Part shown: in pieces, positions 25,073 to 33,908 of the stretch | Layout: every line of letters begins with the position of its first letter | Position numbering within the stretch: position 1 is the first letter of the stretch | From: Georgenia yuyongxinii | Lineage (GTDB): Bacteria; Actinomycetota; Actinomycetes; Actinomycetales; Actinomycetaceae | Length of the DNA stretch: 64,000 nucleotides | Direction: 5' to 3' | Assembly: GCF_006352065.1 (NCBI RefSeq) | Contig: NZ_CP040915.1 | Location: 1,178,001-1,242,000 of the forward strand | Program-made: the position numbers and the translations under genes | Notes under the pieces: model-generated | What the model was told of the DNA's origin: nothing | Seen by the model: the letters and a program-made list of their open reading frames with translations, nothing else | The model's database searches: none

Positions 25073-26007
25073 CCACCGCCCTCTCGCCCGCCGCGACCGG
25101 CGCTGTCGCGGCACTCGCCCTGGCGGTCGCCATGAGCGTCTACCTCCTGCTCAGCCCCGGCCCGGTGCGGCTGTCGCGAACCCGGCGGCGCCCCGGCGCC
25201 GAAGGCACCAACGCGCTGACCGGAATCGCCAACGCCGCCACCGGCGCCGTCGAGAAGGTGCTGCGACGCCGCGGCGTACGGGTCGGGGCGCTCGAGCGGG
25301 CAGGGCTGAAGATGCGGCCCCAGGACCTTGTGTTCCTCGTGCTCGTGGGCGCGGTCGCTGCCGGCGCGATCGGCCTGGCGCTGGCCGGGCCGTGGCTCGC
25401 CGTCGTCCTCGCTCTGCTCGCCCCCGTCGGGGCGAAGGTTTACCTGGGCATCCTCGCGGCACGGCGTCAGCGCGCGTTCGCCGACCAGCTCGCCGACTCC
25501 CTGCAGCTGCTGGCCTCCACCCTCCGGGCCGGGCACAGCCTGCCCCAGGCGCTGGCGTCAGTGGCCCGCGAGGCGGAGGAGCCGACGTCGGAGGAGTTCG
25601 CCCGGGTCATCAACGAGACCCGGGTGGGCCACGACCTCACCGAGGTGCTCGAGGACACCGCCGACCGCATGGGCAGCCAGGACTTCGTCTGGGTCACCCA
25701 GGCCATCGCCATCAACCGCGAGGTCGGCGGCAACCTCGCCGAGGTGCTCGACGGCGTTGGGCACACCATCCGCGAGCGACACCAGATCCGCCGCCAGGTG
25801 AAGGCACTCTCGGCCGAGGGCAAGCTCTCCGCCTACATCCTCATGGCACTGCCGTTCGGGGTGGTCGGCTTCCTTTCGCTGAGCAACCCGCAGTACCTCG
25901 CCAAGTTCACCCAGAGCCTCATCGGCTACGGCCTGATGGGCTTGTCCGTCGTCCTGCTCGTCGTCGGCGGCTTCTGGCTCAGCAAGACCGTGAAGATCAA
26001 GTTCTGA
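25069..26007 (+). CDS. tadB: Type II secretion-like inner membrane protein TadB
   Basis: 312 residues with an N-terminal helix, a second pair of helices near residues 85-130, and a T2SF (GspF) domain at about 145-270: FADQLADSLQLLASTLRAGH, ...VFNETR-type FARVINETRVGHDLTEVLED and AINREVGGNLAEVLDGVGHT. It ends with two membrane helices. TadB and TadC together form the platform beneath the pilus. The ATG overlaps the cpaF stop. Confidence 0.92.
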   Translation: MTTALSPAATGAVAALALAVAMSVYLLLSPGPVRLSRTRRRPGAEGTNALTGIANAATGAVEKVLRRRGVRVGALERAGLKMRPQDLVFLVLVGAVAAGAIGLALAGPWLAVVLALLAPVGAKVYLGILAARRQRAFADQLADSLQLLASTLRAGHSLPQALASVAREAEEPTSEEFARVINETRVGHDLTEVLEDTADRMGSQDFVWVTQAIAINREVGGNLAEVLDGVGHTIRERHQIRRQVKALSAEGKLSAYILMALPFGVVGFLSLSNPQYLAKFTQSLIGYGLMGLSVVLLVVGGFWLSKTVKIKF

Positions 26008-26026
26008 CGCGGAAAAGGAAACCACT

Positions 26027-26899
26027 GTGCCCGCTCTCGTCATCGTCGCCATCGCCGCCGTCAGCGCGTCCCTGCCCGTCCTTGCCTGGGTGGTGATCGC
26101 CGCCCCGGACCGGGTGCACCGCCGCGCCGTCGCGAATCTGCACCGCGGTCTGCCGGTCGCGGTGCCCCGCAGGCCCCTGGCCCTGGGCGAGCTGCCGCGG
26201 CGCTTCACCCCGCCCCGCGCGCTCCGGTCGCTGGACGGGCTCCTCGCCCGCGCCGGGCGCCCGGCCGCGTGGCCGCTGGAGCGGGTGCTGGCGGTCAAGT
26301 TGGTCGGCGGTGCCGCCGTCGGGGCGCTCAGCCTCCTGTTCGCCTTCTCCGTGCCCGGCCTGGTGGCAAAGCTGCTCGCCGTCGTGGTCACCGTGGTCGT
26401 GTACTTCCTGCCCGAGATCCTCCTGTACAACATTGCGATCAAGCGCAACGAGCAGGTCCAGCTCGACCTGCCGGACACGCTGGACCAGATGACCATCGCT
26501 GTCGAGGCCGGCCTCGGGTTCGACGCCGCGATGGCCCGGGCCGCCAAGAACGGCACCGGCCCCCTCGCTGAGGAGTTTGTCCGCGTCCTCCAGGACATCC
26601 AGCTCGGGCAGCCGCGCCGGCAGGCGTACGACGCCATCACCGACCGCACCGACGTGACCGACTTGCGCCGCTTCATCCGCGCCATCGTCCAGGCGGACTC
26701 CTACGGCGTGTCCGTCGGCGACGTGCTGCGCACCCAGGCGGGCGAGATGCGACTAAAGCGCCGGCAACGGGCCGAGGAGAAGGCCATGCAGATCCCTGTG
26801 AAGGTCATCTTCCCGCTCATCCTCTGCATCCTGCCGGTGCTGTTCATCGTCCTCCTCGGCCCCGCCGTGATGGACATCGTCGCCGCCTTCAGCGAGTAG
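26027..26899 (+). CDS. tadC: Type II secretion-like inner membrane protein TadC
   Basis: 290 residues, GTG start with AAAAGGAAA upstream. Membrane segments at about 1-25, 85-130 and 260-285 frame a T2SF domain: LPDTLDQMTIAVEAGLGFDA, EEFVRVLQDIQLGQPRRQAY and LRRFIRAIVQADSYGVSVGD. Paralogue and partner of TadB. The 19-nt gap after tadB is the only non-overlapping junction in this part of the operon before the 12-nt gap to the peptidase gene. Confidence 0.92.
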   Translation: MPALVIVAIAAVSASLPVLAWVVIAAPDRVHRRAVANLHRGLPVAVPRRPLALGELPRRFTPPRALRSLDGLLARAGRPAAWPLERVLAVKLVGGAAVGALSLLFAFSVPGLVAKLLAVVVTVVVYFLPEILLYNIAIKRNEQVQLDLPDTLDQMTIAVEAGLGFDAAMARAAKNGTGPLAEEFVRVLQDIQLGQPRRQAYDAITDRTDVTDLRRFIRAIVQADSYGVSVGDVLRTQAGEMRLKRRQRAEEKAMQIPVKVIFPLILCILPVLFIVLLGPAVMDIVAAFSE

Positions 26900-26911
26900 G
26901 GGAGCGCGCTG

Positions 26912-27553
26912 ATGTCGGTCGTTGTCGTCCTCCTCACCGCCCTGGCCGCCGGGGCGGCTGCACTCGCCCTCGGGCCGTGGATGCGCCGGGTGGCCCGGGT
27001 GCGGTCGCACTGGCTCAGCTCCGGGGCGCACGTCCTGCTCGCCGGCGCGCTCGGGGCGGGAGCGGCCCTGCTCGCCCGGTCCTGGCCGGAGCTGGTGGCC
27101 TTCGCCGTGCTCGCCCTCGCCTGCGCGCTGCTAGCGGTCATCGACCTGGCCACCTACCGGCTGCCCGACGTCATCGTCGGGCCGACGTACCTCGTCTTCT
27201 TCAGCGCCCTGGCGCTCACGGCCGCGGTCGACGGGGACTGGGGCCGGCTGGGTCGCGCGGCGGCGGGCGCCGGCGTCGTCCTGGTCGGGTACTTCGTGCT
27301 CGCCTTCGTCTCCCCGTCCGGGCTGGGCCTGGGCGACGTGAAGTTCTCCGGCGTGCTCGGCGGGTTCCTCGGCTGGTTCGGCTGGCAGCAGGTGCTCCTG
27401 GGCACCCTCGCCGCGTTCGTCCTCAGCGCGTGCGTGGCCGGGACCCTGCTCGTGACCCGCCGGGCCGACCGGCGCACCGAGTTCCCGTTCGGTCCGTGGA
27501 TGGTGGCTGGCGCCGGGATCGGCGCGCTGTGGGTCCCGGGCGTCCTGGGCTGA
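26912..27553 (+). CDS. Type IV prepilin peptidase (A24 family, CpaA/TadV-like)
   Basis: 213 residues, mostly membrane helices. Both catalytic aspartates of A24 peptidases are visible: LLAVIDLATYRLPDVIVGP (first Asp) and GLGLGDVKFSGVLGGFLG (GxGD). The N-terminal cytoplasmic methylase domain of PilD/GspO is absent, as in short CpaA/TadV enzymes. It should cleave the leader of Flp at G26/A27 and of TadE/TadG-type pseudopilins. Last gene of the Tad operon. Confidence 0.9.
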   Translation: MSVVVVLLTALAAGAAALALGPWMRRVARVRSHWLSSGAHVLLAGALGAGAALLARSWPELVAFAVLALACALLAVIDLATYRLPDVIVGPTYLVFFSALALTAAVDGDWGRLGRAAAGAGVVLVGYFVLAFVSPSGLGLGDVKFSGVLGGFLGWFGWQQVLLGTLAAFVLSACVAGTLLVTRRADRRTEFPFGPWMVAGAGIGALWVPGVLG

Positions 27554-27637
27554 CGGCGTCGGAGCGCCGCTACCCTCGCGGGGTGAGCCCCGACACTTCC
27601 CTCCCCACCGCCACCGCCACCGCCGACGGCGGCGTCA

Positions 27638-27674
27638 GCCCCGACGGCGTCGCTAGCCCCGACGGCGTCGCCCA
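27638..27674 (+). repeat. Two tandem 18-bp repeats in the cupin 5' region
   Basis: AGCCCCGACGGCGTCGCT is followed directly by AGCCCCGACGGCGTCGCC; they encode SPDGVASPDGVA in the frame opened by GTG 27583. Likely slippage-generated. Confidence 0.6.
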
Positions 27675-27713
27675 CTTCGAACGGGCCAGGCACTCGATGC
27701 GACGTCGCTGCCC

Positions 27714-28025
27714 ATGCCGCACGCCGCCGTCGCCCCGGAGCATGACCGTACCGGCGGCACCACCACCGCCACGGTTCCTCTGGACGGCGTGGACGGGCTC
27801 GACGTCGGCGTGTGGGAGATGAGCGCCGGCACCATGACCGACGTCGAGGTCGACGAGCTGTTCGTGGTGCTCGCCGGCCGGGCGACCGTGGAGATCCTCC
27901 CGGCGAACGGCTTCACCGCCGCCGTCGCTGAGCTGCGGCCCGGCACCGTGATGCGGCTGGCCGCCGGCATGCACACCGTCTGGACCGTCACCGAGCCGTT
28001 GCGCAAGGTCTACGTCGCCCGCTGA
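27714..28025 (+). CDS. Cupin-domain protein (probably 5'-frameshifted; real start near 27583)
   Basis: The open frame from ATG 27714 gives 103 residues of a small RmlC-like cupin: [20 protein letters not shown], then [13 protein letters not shown] and [20 protein letters not shown]. The family-like sequence continues upstream of the ATG without a start (ALDATSLP directly before MPHAAV), up to a TAG at 27654. A GTG at 27583 in the preceding frame encodes VSPDTSLPTATATADGG and reaches AHFERA just before the switch. One missing C in GGGCCAGG (about 27683-27690) would join them. The function of such cupins is unknown; they may bind a small ligand. Confidence 0.7.
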   Translation: MPHAAVAPEHDRTGGTTTATVPLDGVDGLDVGVWEMSAGTMTDVEVDELFVVLAGRATVEILPANGFTAAVAELRPGTVMRLAAGMHTVWTVTEPLRKVYVAR

Positions 28026-28081
28026 CGGCGGCTGCGGACCGCCGAGGAGCCGTGTCGGTGCCGCCAGGTAGCCTGAAACGC

Positions 28082-28858
28082 ATGAGCACCCAGACTCCCT
28101 CGACCGAGACCGGCCTGCGCGCGGACGGCCGCCGCCCCGACGAGCTGCGCGACGTGCGCATCACCCGCGGCTGGCTCGACGAGGCCGAGGGCAGCGTGCT
28201 GGTCGAGTACGGCCGCACCCGTGTGCTCTGCGTGGCCTCCTTCACCGAGGGCGTGCCGCGGTGGCGGCAGGGCTCGGGCCAGGGCTGGGTGACCGCCGAG
28301 TACGCCATGCTGCCCCGGGCCACCTCCACCCGCAGCCAGCGCGAGTCCGTCAAGGGCCGCATCGGTGGCCGCACCCACGAGATCTCCCGCCTCATCGGCC
28401 GGTCCCTGCGCGCCATCATCGACGTCTCCGCGCTCGGCGAGAACACCATCGTGCTGGACTGCGACGTGCTCCAGGCCGACGGCGGCACTCGCACGGCCGC
28501 CGTGACGGGCGCCTACGTGGCGCTCGCCGATGCCGTGGCGTGGGGCACCGCCCAGGGGCACATCAAGCCGCGATCGGGTGCCCCGGTGCTCACCGACTCC
28601 GTCGCCGCCGTCTCCGTCGGCATCATCGACGGCCGGCCCGTGCTCGACCTGCCGTACGTGGAGGATGTGCGCGCCGAGACTGACATGAACGTCGTCGTCA
28701 CCGGCTCGGGCGACTTCGTCGAGGTGCAGGGCACCGCGGAGGGCGTCCCGTTCAAGCGGGCCGAGCTCGACACCCTGCTCGATCTCGCCGTCGCGGGCAC
28801 CGCTCAGCTGCGCCAGATCCAGGTCGACGCGCTCGCCCAGCCGCTGGCGCGGCGATGA
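28082..28858 (+). CDS. rph: Ribonuclease PH
   Basis: The phosphate-dependent 3'-5' exoribonuclease that trims tRNA precursors. 258 residues. Motifs: [20 protein letters not shown] at the N-terminus, [20 protein letters not shown] (phosphate-binding Arg), [19 protein letters not shown], and [20 protein letters not shown] (catalytic region). The ATG at 28082 follows a TAGCCT -10 box (28069-28074) by 7 nt, so the message is probably leaderless. The stop overlaps the rdgB start. Confidence 0.96.
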   Translation: MSTQTPSTETGLRADGRRPDELRDVRITRGWLDEAEGSVLVEYGRTRVLCVASFTEGVPRWRQGSGQGWVTAEYAMLPRATSTRSQRESVKGRIGGRTHEISRLIGRSLRAIIDVSALGENTIVLDCDVLQADGGTRTAAVTGAYVALADAVAWGTAQGHIKPRSGAPVLTDSVAAVSVGIIDGRPVLDLPYVEDVRAETDMNVVVTGSGDFVEVQGTAEGVPFKRAELDTLLDLAVAGTAQLRQIQVDALAQPLARR

Positions 28859-29481
28859 CGCCGGTCCCCGCCGGCACCCGGCTCGTGCTCGCCACCCACA
28901 ACCTGCACAAGGTCCGCGAGCTCGGCGAGATCCTCGCCCCGCTCGTGCTGGGCTTCGACCCGGGGGCGGTGCGCGGCGCCGCCGACCTGGGCGCGAGCGA
29001 GCCGGTCGAGGACGGTGTCACCTTCGCCGAGAACGCCCTGATCAAGGCCCGCGCGCTGGCTGCGGCCACCGGTCTGCCGGCCGTCGCGGACGATTCCGGG
29101 CTGTGTGTCGATGTCCTCGGCGGCGCGCCCGGGGTGTTCTCCGCCCGATGGGCGGGACGGCACGGGGACGACCGCGCGAACCTCGAGCTCCTGCTTGCCC
29201 AGCTCGCCGACGTGCCCGAGCGCCACCGCGGCGCCCACTTCGCATGCGCGGCCGCCCTGGTTACGCCGTCGGGCCTGGAGATCGTGAAGGAGGGCACGAT
29301 GCCCGGCACCCTGCTGACCGCCCCGCGCGGAGCCGGTGGCTTCGGGTACGACCCCATCCTGCAGCCGGCGGGGGAGACCCGCTCCGCCGCAGAGCTGAGC
29401 CCGGCCGAGAAGAATGCGATCAGCCACCGGGGCAAGGCGTTCGCCGCACTGGCCTCGCACATCGTCGCCGCGCTGGGCTAG
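28855..29481 (+). CDS. rdgB: Non-canonical purine NTP pyrophosphatase (RdgB/HAM1)
   Basis: Removes ITP/dITP/XTP from the nucleotide pool. 208 residues with the family opening [63 protein letters not shown] (shortened here: ADDSGL is the catalytic signature), GGFGYDPIL, and the ending [10 protein letters not shown]. It starts at an ATG that overlaps the rph stop; rph-rdgB is a conserved pair. Confidence 0.95.
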   Translation: MTPVPAGTRLVLATHNLHKVRELGEILAPLVLGFDPGAVRGAADLGASEPVEDGVTFAENALIKARALAAATGLPAVADDSGLCVDVLGGAPGVFSARWAGRHGDDRANLELLLAQLADVPERHRGAHFACAAALVTPSGLEIVKEGTMPGTLLTAPRGAGGFGYDPILQPAGETRSAAELSPAEKNAISHRGKAFAALASHIVAALG

Positions 29482-29845
29482 CGGGCACACCGTCCCGGCG
29501 TCGCCCTGACGGAGCACGGCCCTTGGTGGGACAACGAGCCCTAGGGGACGACGGTGCCGGGTGGTCGACCGTCAGCAGCGGCCGAGACCCGGCCGCGCCC
29601 ACCAGGCCTCCGGTCCTCGGAGGCCGGCGACCCTGAGGTGATCCCCCAATGATGCAGACCCTCCCCGCTACGCCGACCAGCGCCACCCCCGCGGCCAGAT
29701 GTGCGCCGCCCTCGTCCGCGAGCTCGTACAGCCGCTGACCATCGACAGCGTCGCCGTTCCCGCGCCAGGACCGTTCGAGGCGCCGGTCGGGCCGCTGGCC
29801 GACATCAACGCGATCTTCACCGAGATGGAGGAGGGGTGGAGCCTC
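29482..29845. other. Intergenic stretch with an unexplained partial reading frame
   Basis: 364 bases between rdgB (+) and the minus-strand gene at 29846. It holds a small terminator-like hairpin (29605-29625) and, from 29642 on the plus strand, an open frame with protein-like composition: MCAALVRELVQPLTIDSVAV (ATG 29699), then ADINAIFTEMEEGWSLLQ up to about 29851. The frame then runs antisense through the next gene and loses protein character. It may be the truncated 5' end of a lost gene. Confidence 0.4.
29605..29625 (+). terminator. Short hairpin after rdgB
   Basis: GGCCTCC (29605-29611) and GGAGGCC (29619-29625) around GGTCCTC, about 120 nt after the rdgB stop; no T-tract. Weak candidate. 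Confidence 0.35.
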
Positions 29846-30256
29846 CTACAGCGCCCGCATCCGGTTGTTACGCGGGTTGTGCTCGAGCTCGGCCAGGCCG
29901 AGGGCCTCGAGCAGCGGTGGGAGGTACATGCCGAACCGACCCCGGTAGCCCTTGCGCAGCCCGTACCAGCCGCCGACCGGGTTGTCCGCCGACCGGCCCC
30001 ACGCCTCGACCGTGCCCTCCTTGGCCGGTTTCTGCTCGTCGGCGGCCCCGAGCGGCACCCAGTCGCCGACCTCCTTGAGCATGGCGTGCAGGTCCCCGAC
30101 CGCCCGCGCCTGGTAGGTGAGCGTCGTCGCGCCGACCACGCAGACCAGGGTCGGTGGGTCGGCCGAGCCGTCCCGGTACATCGTGTACTCCGAAGTCCCC
30201 GGTGGCGTGCGCAGCACCCAGGGATCGTCCTTGGTGCCGGTGGTGTCCTGTGCCAT
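29846..30256 (-). CDS. Conserved actinobacterial hypothetical protein (DUF6855-like)
   Basis: 136 residues, soluble, no signal peptide. N-terminus KDDPWVLRTPPGTSEYTMYR, a middle with LTYQARAVGDLHAMLKEVGDW and C-terminal WYGLRKGYRGRFGMYLPPLL, ending ELEHNPRNNRMRAL. The Trp/Gly/Tyr-rich compact sequence looks like a single small domain. I recognise the type as a conserved actinobacterial protein of unknown function; the DUF number is from memory. It sits 39 nt downstream of the DUF3054 gene, so it may be the last gene of a NUDIX-DUF3054-this operon. Confidence 0.72.
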   Translation of the reverse strand: MAQDTTGTKDDPWVLRTPPGTSEYTMYRDGSADPPTLVCVVGATTLTYQARAVGDLHAMLKEVGDWVPLGAADEQKPAKEGTVEAWGRSADNPVGGWYGLRKGYRGRFGMYLPPLLEALGLAELEHNPRNNRMRAL

Positions 30257-30295
30257 GGTGTTGCCCCTGTCTTCGGCGGGTGGGGTCGGTCGCTA

Positions 30296-30700
30296 TCAGA
30301 GGTAGCGCGCCTGGCGCCCCCGGCGCCGTACGAGCACCTCGGGTACCACGCGCCAGCCGATGAGCAGCACGGCGAGCACCGCAGCCGTGACCAGCGGGAA
30401 GGCGCCCGAGAGCCCGTCGCCACTGGCCCAGCGCAGGCCGAGGCCCACCACGGTGGTCACCGCCCAGACGAGCACGCCGGTCGGCCAGAGGATCGTCGGC
30501 ACGTCGCGGGTGCCGGGGGCCATCCACGCCACGACCAACCCGACCACGAACGGCCACGCCGTGCCGAGGTACTCCCCGAGCGGCGTCCCGTGCGTGAGGT
30601 TGCCCACCACCACGAACCCCAGCACGCACACCAGGTCCAGGGCGAACCACAGCAGGACGTTGGTGGAGCTGTCGCCAACCGGCTCCGGATCGGTCTCCAT
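30296..30700 (-). CDS. DUF3054 family membrane protein
   Basis: 134 residues with four predicted membrane helices: VLLWFALDLVCVLGFVVVGN, YLGTAWPFVVGLVVAWMAP, WPTGVLVWAVTTVVGLGLRW and FPLVTAAVLAVLLIGWRVVP, then a basic tail VRRRGRQARYL. This is the layout of DUF3054, a family of unknown function. The ATG at 30700 shares its first base with the stop of the NUDIX gene (TGATG), so the two are coupled. Confidence 0.85.
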   Translation of the reverse strand: METDPEPVGDSSTNVLLWFALDLVCVLGFVVVGNLTHGTPLGEYLGTAWPFVVGLVVAWMAPGTRDVPTILWPTGVLVWAVTTVVGLGLRWASGDGLSGAFPLVTAAVLAVLLIGWRVVPEVLVRRRGRQARYL

Positions 30701-31236
30701 CAGCGCAGCCTTCCTAGGTGGGCCAGGGCCTGACGCAACAGGCTCGCATGGCCCTCGCTCATGTCGCCGAGCACCTCGGGCGTCAGCGCCTCGGCGGGGG
30801 TCAGCCACGTCAGCTCCAGCGTGTCGTGGCTGGGTCGGCAGTCTCCGACGACCGGCACCACGTAGGCGAGGGAGACGGCGTGCTGGCGGGGATCGTAGAA
30901 CGGGCTGCCCGGCGTGGGGAAGTACTCCCCGACGGCGTAGGGCAGCGGCGAGAGCGGGATGCGCGGCAGGGCCATCGGACCGAGGTCCTTCTCCAGGTGC
31001 CGCTCGAGGGCCTCGCGAACCGTCTCGTGGAAGAGCACCCGTCCGGAGACGAGTGCCCTCGAGATGGTGCCCGCCTCGGTGGCCCGCAGCAGCAGGCCCA
31101 CCTCCTCGAGCTCACCACGTCCGTCCACCCGCACCGGCAGCGCGTCGATGTACATGATGGGCACTTTGCGGCGCACCAGGGCCAAGTCCTCGGGGGAGAG
31201 CCAGGGCCCGAGGTCACCGCTCGCTATGTCACTCAC
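30700..31236 (-). CDS. NUDIX hydrolase-like protein (DUF4916 type)
   Basis: 178 residues. The segment GRVLFHETVREALERHLEKD resembles a Nudix box but is degenerate: G, first E, R and one later E are in place, while the RE pair reads RH and the EE pair EK. Such DUF4916 proteins are conserved in actinobacteria. N-terminal WLSPEDLALVRRKVPIMYID and C-terminal LELTWLTPAEAL, EVLGDMSEGHASLLRQAL are typical. Hydrolase activity is doubtful given the altered metal ligands. Confidence 0.8.
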   Translation of the reverse strand: MSDIASGDLGPWLSPEDLALVRRKVPIMYIDALPVRVDGRGELEEVGLLLRATEAGTISRALVSGRVLFHETVREALERHLEKDLGPMALPRIPLSPLPYAVGEYFPTPGSPFYDPRQHAVSLAYVVPVVGDCRPSHDTLELTWLTPAEALTPEVLGDMSEGHASLLRQALAHLGRLR

Positions 31237-31335
31237 GGAACCGTTCTATCGTGCCCGGCCGCCAGACGCGAGATCGCCCCGCCGTGGGGGCTGCCGGGGC
31301 GGGTGCCGGACCCGGCCTGGCCGGTCCGTCCGCGC

Positions 31336-31370
31336 GGCTGCGGGCGCCGGTCCCGCCGGCGCCCGCAGCC
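31336..31370 (-). terminator. Terminator of the FtsX permease gene
   Basis: GGCTGCGGGCGCCGG (31336-31350) pairs exactly with 31356-31370 around TCCCG, 19 nt after the FtsX stop in its direction. Confidence 0.7.
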
Positions 31371-31388
31371 ACGTCCGGGTTCGCCGCG

Positions 31389-33905
31389 CTACTCCACGGT
31401 GATCGCGCGCAGGACGTCCACCCGGCTGGCCCGGCGTGCCGGGCCGACCGCGGCGAGCACGCCCACCACGGCGGCGACCACGAGGTAGATCCCGAGCGTG
31501 GGGACGGGTACGGCCACCGAGCTGATGCCCTGCTCGCTCAGCGCCCGGGCGAGGGCGACGCCGGCGGCGGTGCCCAGCCCGATGCCGGTGACCGCGCCGA
31601 GCAGCGCCATGAGCACGGACTCGCGGCGCACCACCGCGCGCACCTGGCGCTGGGTGGCGCCCACGGCCCGCATGAGCCCCAGCTCGCGGGTGCGCTCGAC
31701 CACCGAGAGCACCAAGGTGTTGACGATGCCGAGCACCGCGACGATGACCGCGAGCAGCAGCAGCGCGGTGACGATCCCGAGCATCTGGTCGATCTGCGCC
31801 CGGACATCGGCCGTGAGATCGGCCGTGTCCTTGACGGCGACGTTCGGGTACCCGGCCAGCGCGTCCGCGATCGACTGCTTCGCGTCGCCCGTGGTCGTGG
31901 TGACCAGGATCGACGCGGCCAGCCTGGAGGTGACGTTGGCCTCGTAGTCGCCCAGCTCGAGGATGTAGGCGGACCCTACGAGGTCATCGGCGGTGAAGGT
32001 GGCCGCCACGGTCAGGTCGACCGGGCCCGTCTCCGGGAAGGTCACCGTGACGGAGTCGCCCGGCGCGAGGCCGAACGCCTCGGCCTGATCGACGCCGAGC
32101 AGCATGGTGCCGGGGCCGAAGTCCTCGACGGAGCCGGCGGTGATGCCGAGGTCGGCGACCTGCTCCAGGTCCGCGGCCGGGGCGCCGACGACGAACGTGC
32201 CGGCGTCCTGGACGCGGGCGCCGGAGAAGCGCATCTCCACCGCGGCCTCGACGTCGTCCCGGTCGCGCAGCACCTCGACCACCTCGGGGCTGATCCCGCT
32301 GCCCTGACCGACCGGCTGGAGGATGAGGTCCGAGCGCATGCCGTCGCCGACCATGCCCTCGATCGAGCCCTTGGCGGACTCGGCGGTCACGGCCACCGCC
32401 GAGACGACTGTCAGGCCGATCGTCAGGGCCAGCGCCGTCGCCGCGGCCCGCTGCGGGGAGCGGGCGATGTTGCGGGCGGCGAGCCGCCACCCGCCTCCTC
32501 GTCGGCCACGGCCGGCGACGGCGGCCATCGCCTGGGCGAGCAGCGGACCAGCTGCCACCAGGCCGGCGAACGCCGTCAGCGCCGCGACCCCGGTGAGGAC
32601 CGGCTGGTCGCCGACGACCGCGCAGGCCGTCAGGCCGCCGAGCCCGGCCACGAGGAGGACGACCCCCGCCACCCGCCGTACGGGCCCGATGCCGGCGGCG
32701 GTCGGCGCAGCGTCCCGCAGCGCCTCGATGGGGGCGACCCGCGTGGCGGACAGCGACGGGACCACGGCGGCGGCGACCGTGACGACGACGCCCACGAGCA
32801 GCGCGGCCACGACGGTGCGTGGCTCCACGGCCGCGGAGGTGGTCGGCATCTCCATGCCCATCACCGCGAGCAGCTCGCGGATGCCGGTGGCCAGACCCAC
32901 CCCGGCGCCCAGCCCGAGGGCGGCGGAGACGAGTCCGATGATGCCGGCCTCGATGACGAGCCCGCCGAGGACCTGGCCCCGCTTGGCGCCCACGGCGCGC
33001 AGCAGCGCGACCTCGCGACGCCGTTGGGCGACGATGACGTTGAAGGTGTTCCAGATGACGAACGAGCCGACCAGCAGCGAGACCCCGGCGAAGACCAGCA
33101 GGATGTTGGTGAACACCCCGAGCCCCTCGCGGATCGCGGCGGAGCCCTCCGCGGCGAGCTGCTCGCCGGTGAGCGCCTCGGTGCCGCTCGGCAGCACGGC
33201 CTCGACGTCGGCGCGCAGCTCCTCGGCGCTGACGCCGTCGGTGGCGGCGATGTTGATCTGGTCGACCTTGCCGGTCTTGCCGAGGAGCTCCTGGGCGGTG
33301 GTCATGTCGAAGGACGCCATCGTGGCGCCCGCCAGGCTGTCGGTCTCACCGAAGCCGGTGATGCCCGCGACGGTGAACGTCTGGGGCCCGCCCTCGAGGA
33401 CGACCGTGACGTCGTCGCCGACGGCGTAACCAGCCTTCGCCGCGGTGGCGGCGTCGAGCGCCACCTCGTCGGGACGCACGGGCGCGCGGCCCCCGCGGTA
33501 GGAGAAGTTGCCCATGAGGAGCGGGTCCGCCGGGGCGTTCGCGCCGAGCGTGGGCGCACCCCCGGGTTGGACGGCCTCACCGTCCTTGTCGAGGACGAGC
33601 GCGAAGCCGGTGAGGCTGCCTTCGGCGGCGGCCACGCCGGGCAGGGCGGCCACCGTCTCGAGGAGGTCGTCGTCGAGCGGGCGCGGCTGGCCCTGGGTGG
33701 TGATGTCGGAGTAGGCGGCCTCGGCGCGCACCGCGACGTCGGTGCCCTTGGTCAGGCCGGTGTAGAGCTCGTCGAAGGCCTTGCTCATCGTGTCCGAAAG
33801 CACGAACGTGCCCGAGACGAACGCGACGCCGACCGTCACGGCGAGGACGGTGAGGACCAGGCGGAGCTTGTGCGCGAGGAGGCTGCGCAAGGAGACCTTG
33901 AACAT
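31389..33905 (-). CDS. FtsX-like ABC transporter permease
   Basis: 838 residues with two FtsX/MacB-type permease halves. Helix 1 is LRLVLTVLAVTVGVAFVSGT. A long extracytoplasmic MacB_PCD-like region follows to about residue 260. Helix triplets lie near 265-400, with the FtsX signature TFNVIVAQRRREVALLRAVGAKRGQVLG; helices again near 420-500, a second outer domain, and helices 720-830 with RTRELGLMRAVGATQRQVRA. (The repeated LLRAVGA/LMRAVGA are the coupling helices.) It works with the ATPase at 33909 as an exporter or mechanotransmitter of the MacB/LolE class. Substrate unknown. Confidence 0.92.
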   Translation of the reverse strand: MFKVSLRSLLAHKLRLVLTVLAVTVGVAFVSGTFVLSDTMSKAFDELYTGLTKGTDVAVRAEAAYSDITTQGQPRPLDDDLLETVAALPGVAAAEGSLTGFALVLDKDGEAVQPGGAPTLGANAPADPLLMGNFSYRGGRAPVRPDEVALDAATAAKAGYAVGDDVTVVLEGGPQTFTVAGITGFGETDSLAGATMASFDMTTAQELLGKTGKVDQINIAATDGVSAEELRADVEAVLPSGTEALTGEQLAAEGSAAIREGLGVFTNILLVFAGVSLLVGSFVIWNTFNVIVAQRRREVALLRAVGAKRGQVLGGLVIEAGIIGLVSAALGLGAGVGLATGIRELLAVMGMEMPTTSAAVEPRTVVAALLVGVVVTVAAAVVPSLSATRVAPIEALRDAAPTAAGIGPVRRVAGVVLLVAGLGGLTACAVVGDQPVLTGVAALTAFAGLVAAGPLLAQAMAAVAGRGRRGGGWRLAARNIARSPQRAAATALALTIGLTVVSAVAVTAESAKGSIEGMVGDGMRSDLILQPVGQGSGISPEVVEVLRDRDDVEAAVEMRFSGARVQDAGTFVVGAPAADLEQVADLGITAGSVEDFGPGTMLLGVDQAEAFGLAPGDSVTVTFPETGPVDLTVAATFTADDLVGSAYILELGDYEANVTSRLAASILVTTTTGDAKQSIADALAGYPNVAVKDTADLTADVRAQIDQMLGIVTALLLLAVIVAVLGIVNTLVLSVVERTRELGLMRAVGATQRQVRAVVRRESVLMALLGAVTGIGLGTAAGVALARALSEQGISSVAVPVPTLGIYLVVAAVVGVLAAVGPARRASRVDVLRAITVE

Positions 33906-33908
33906 CGT

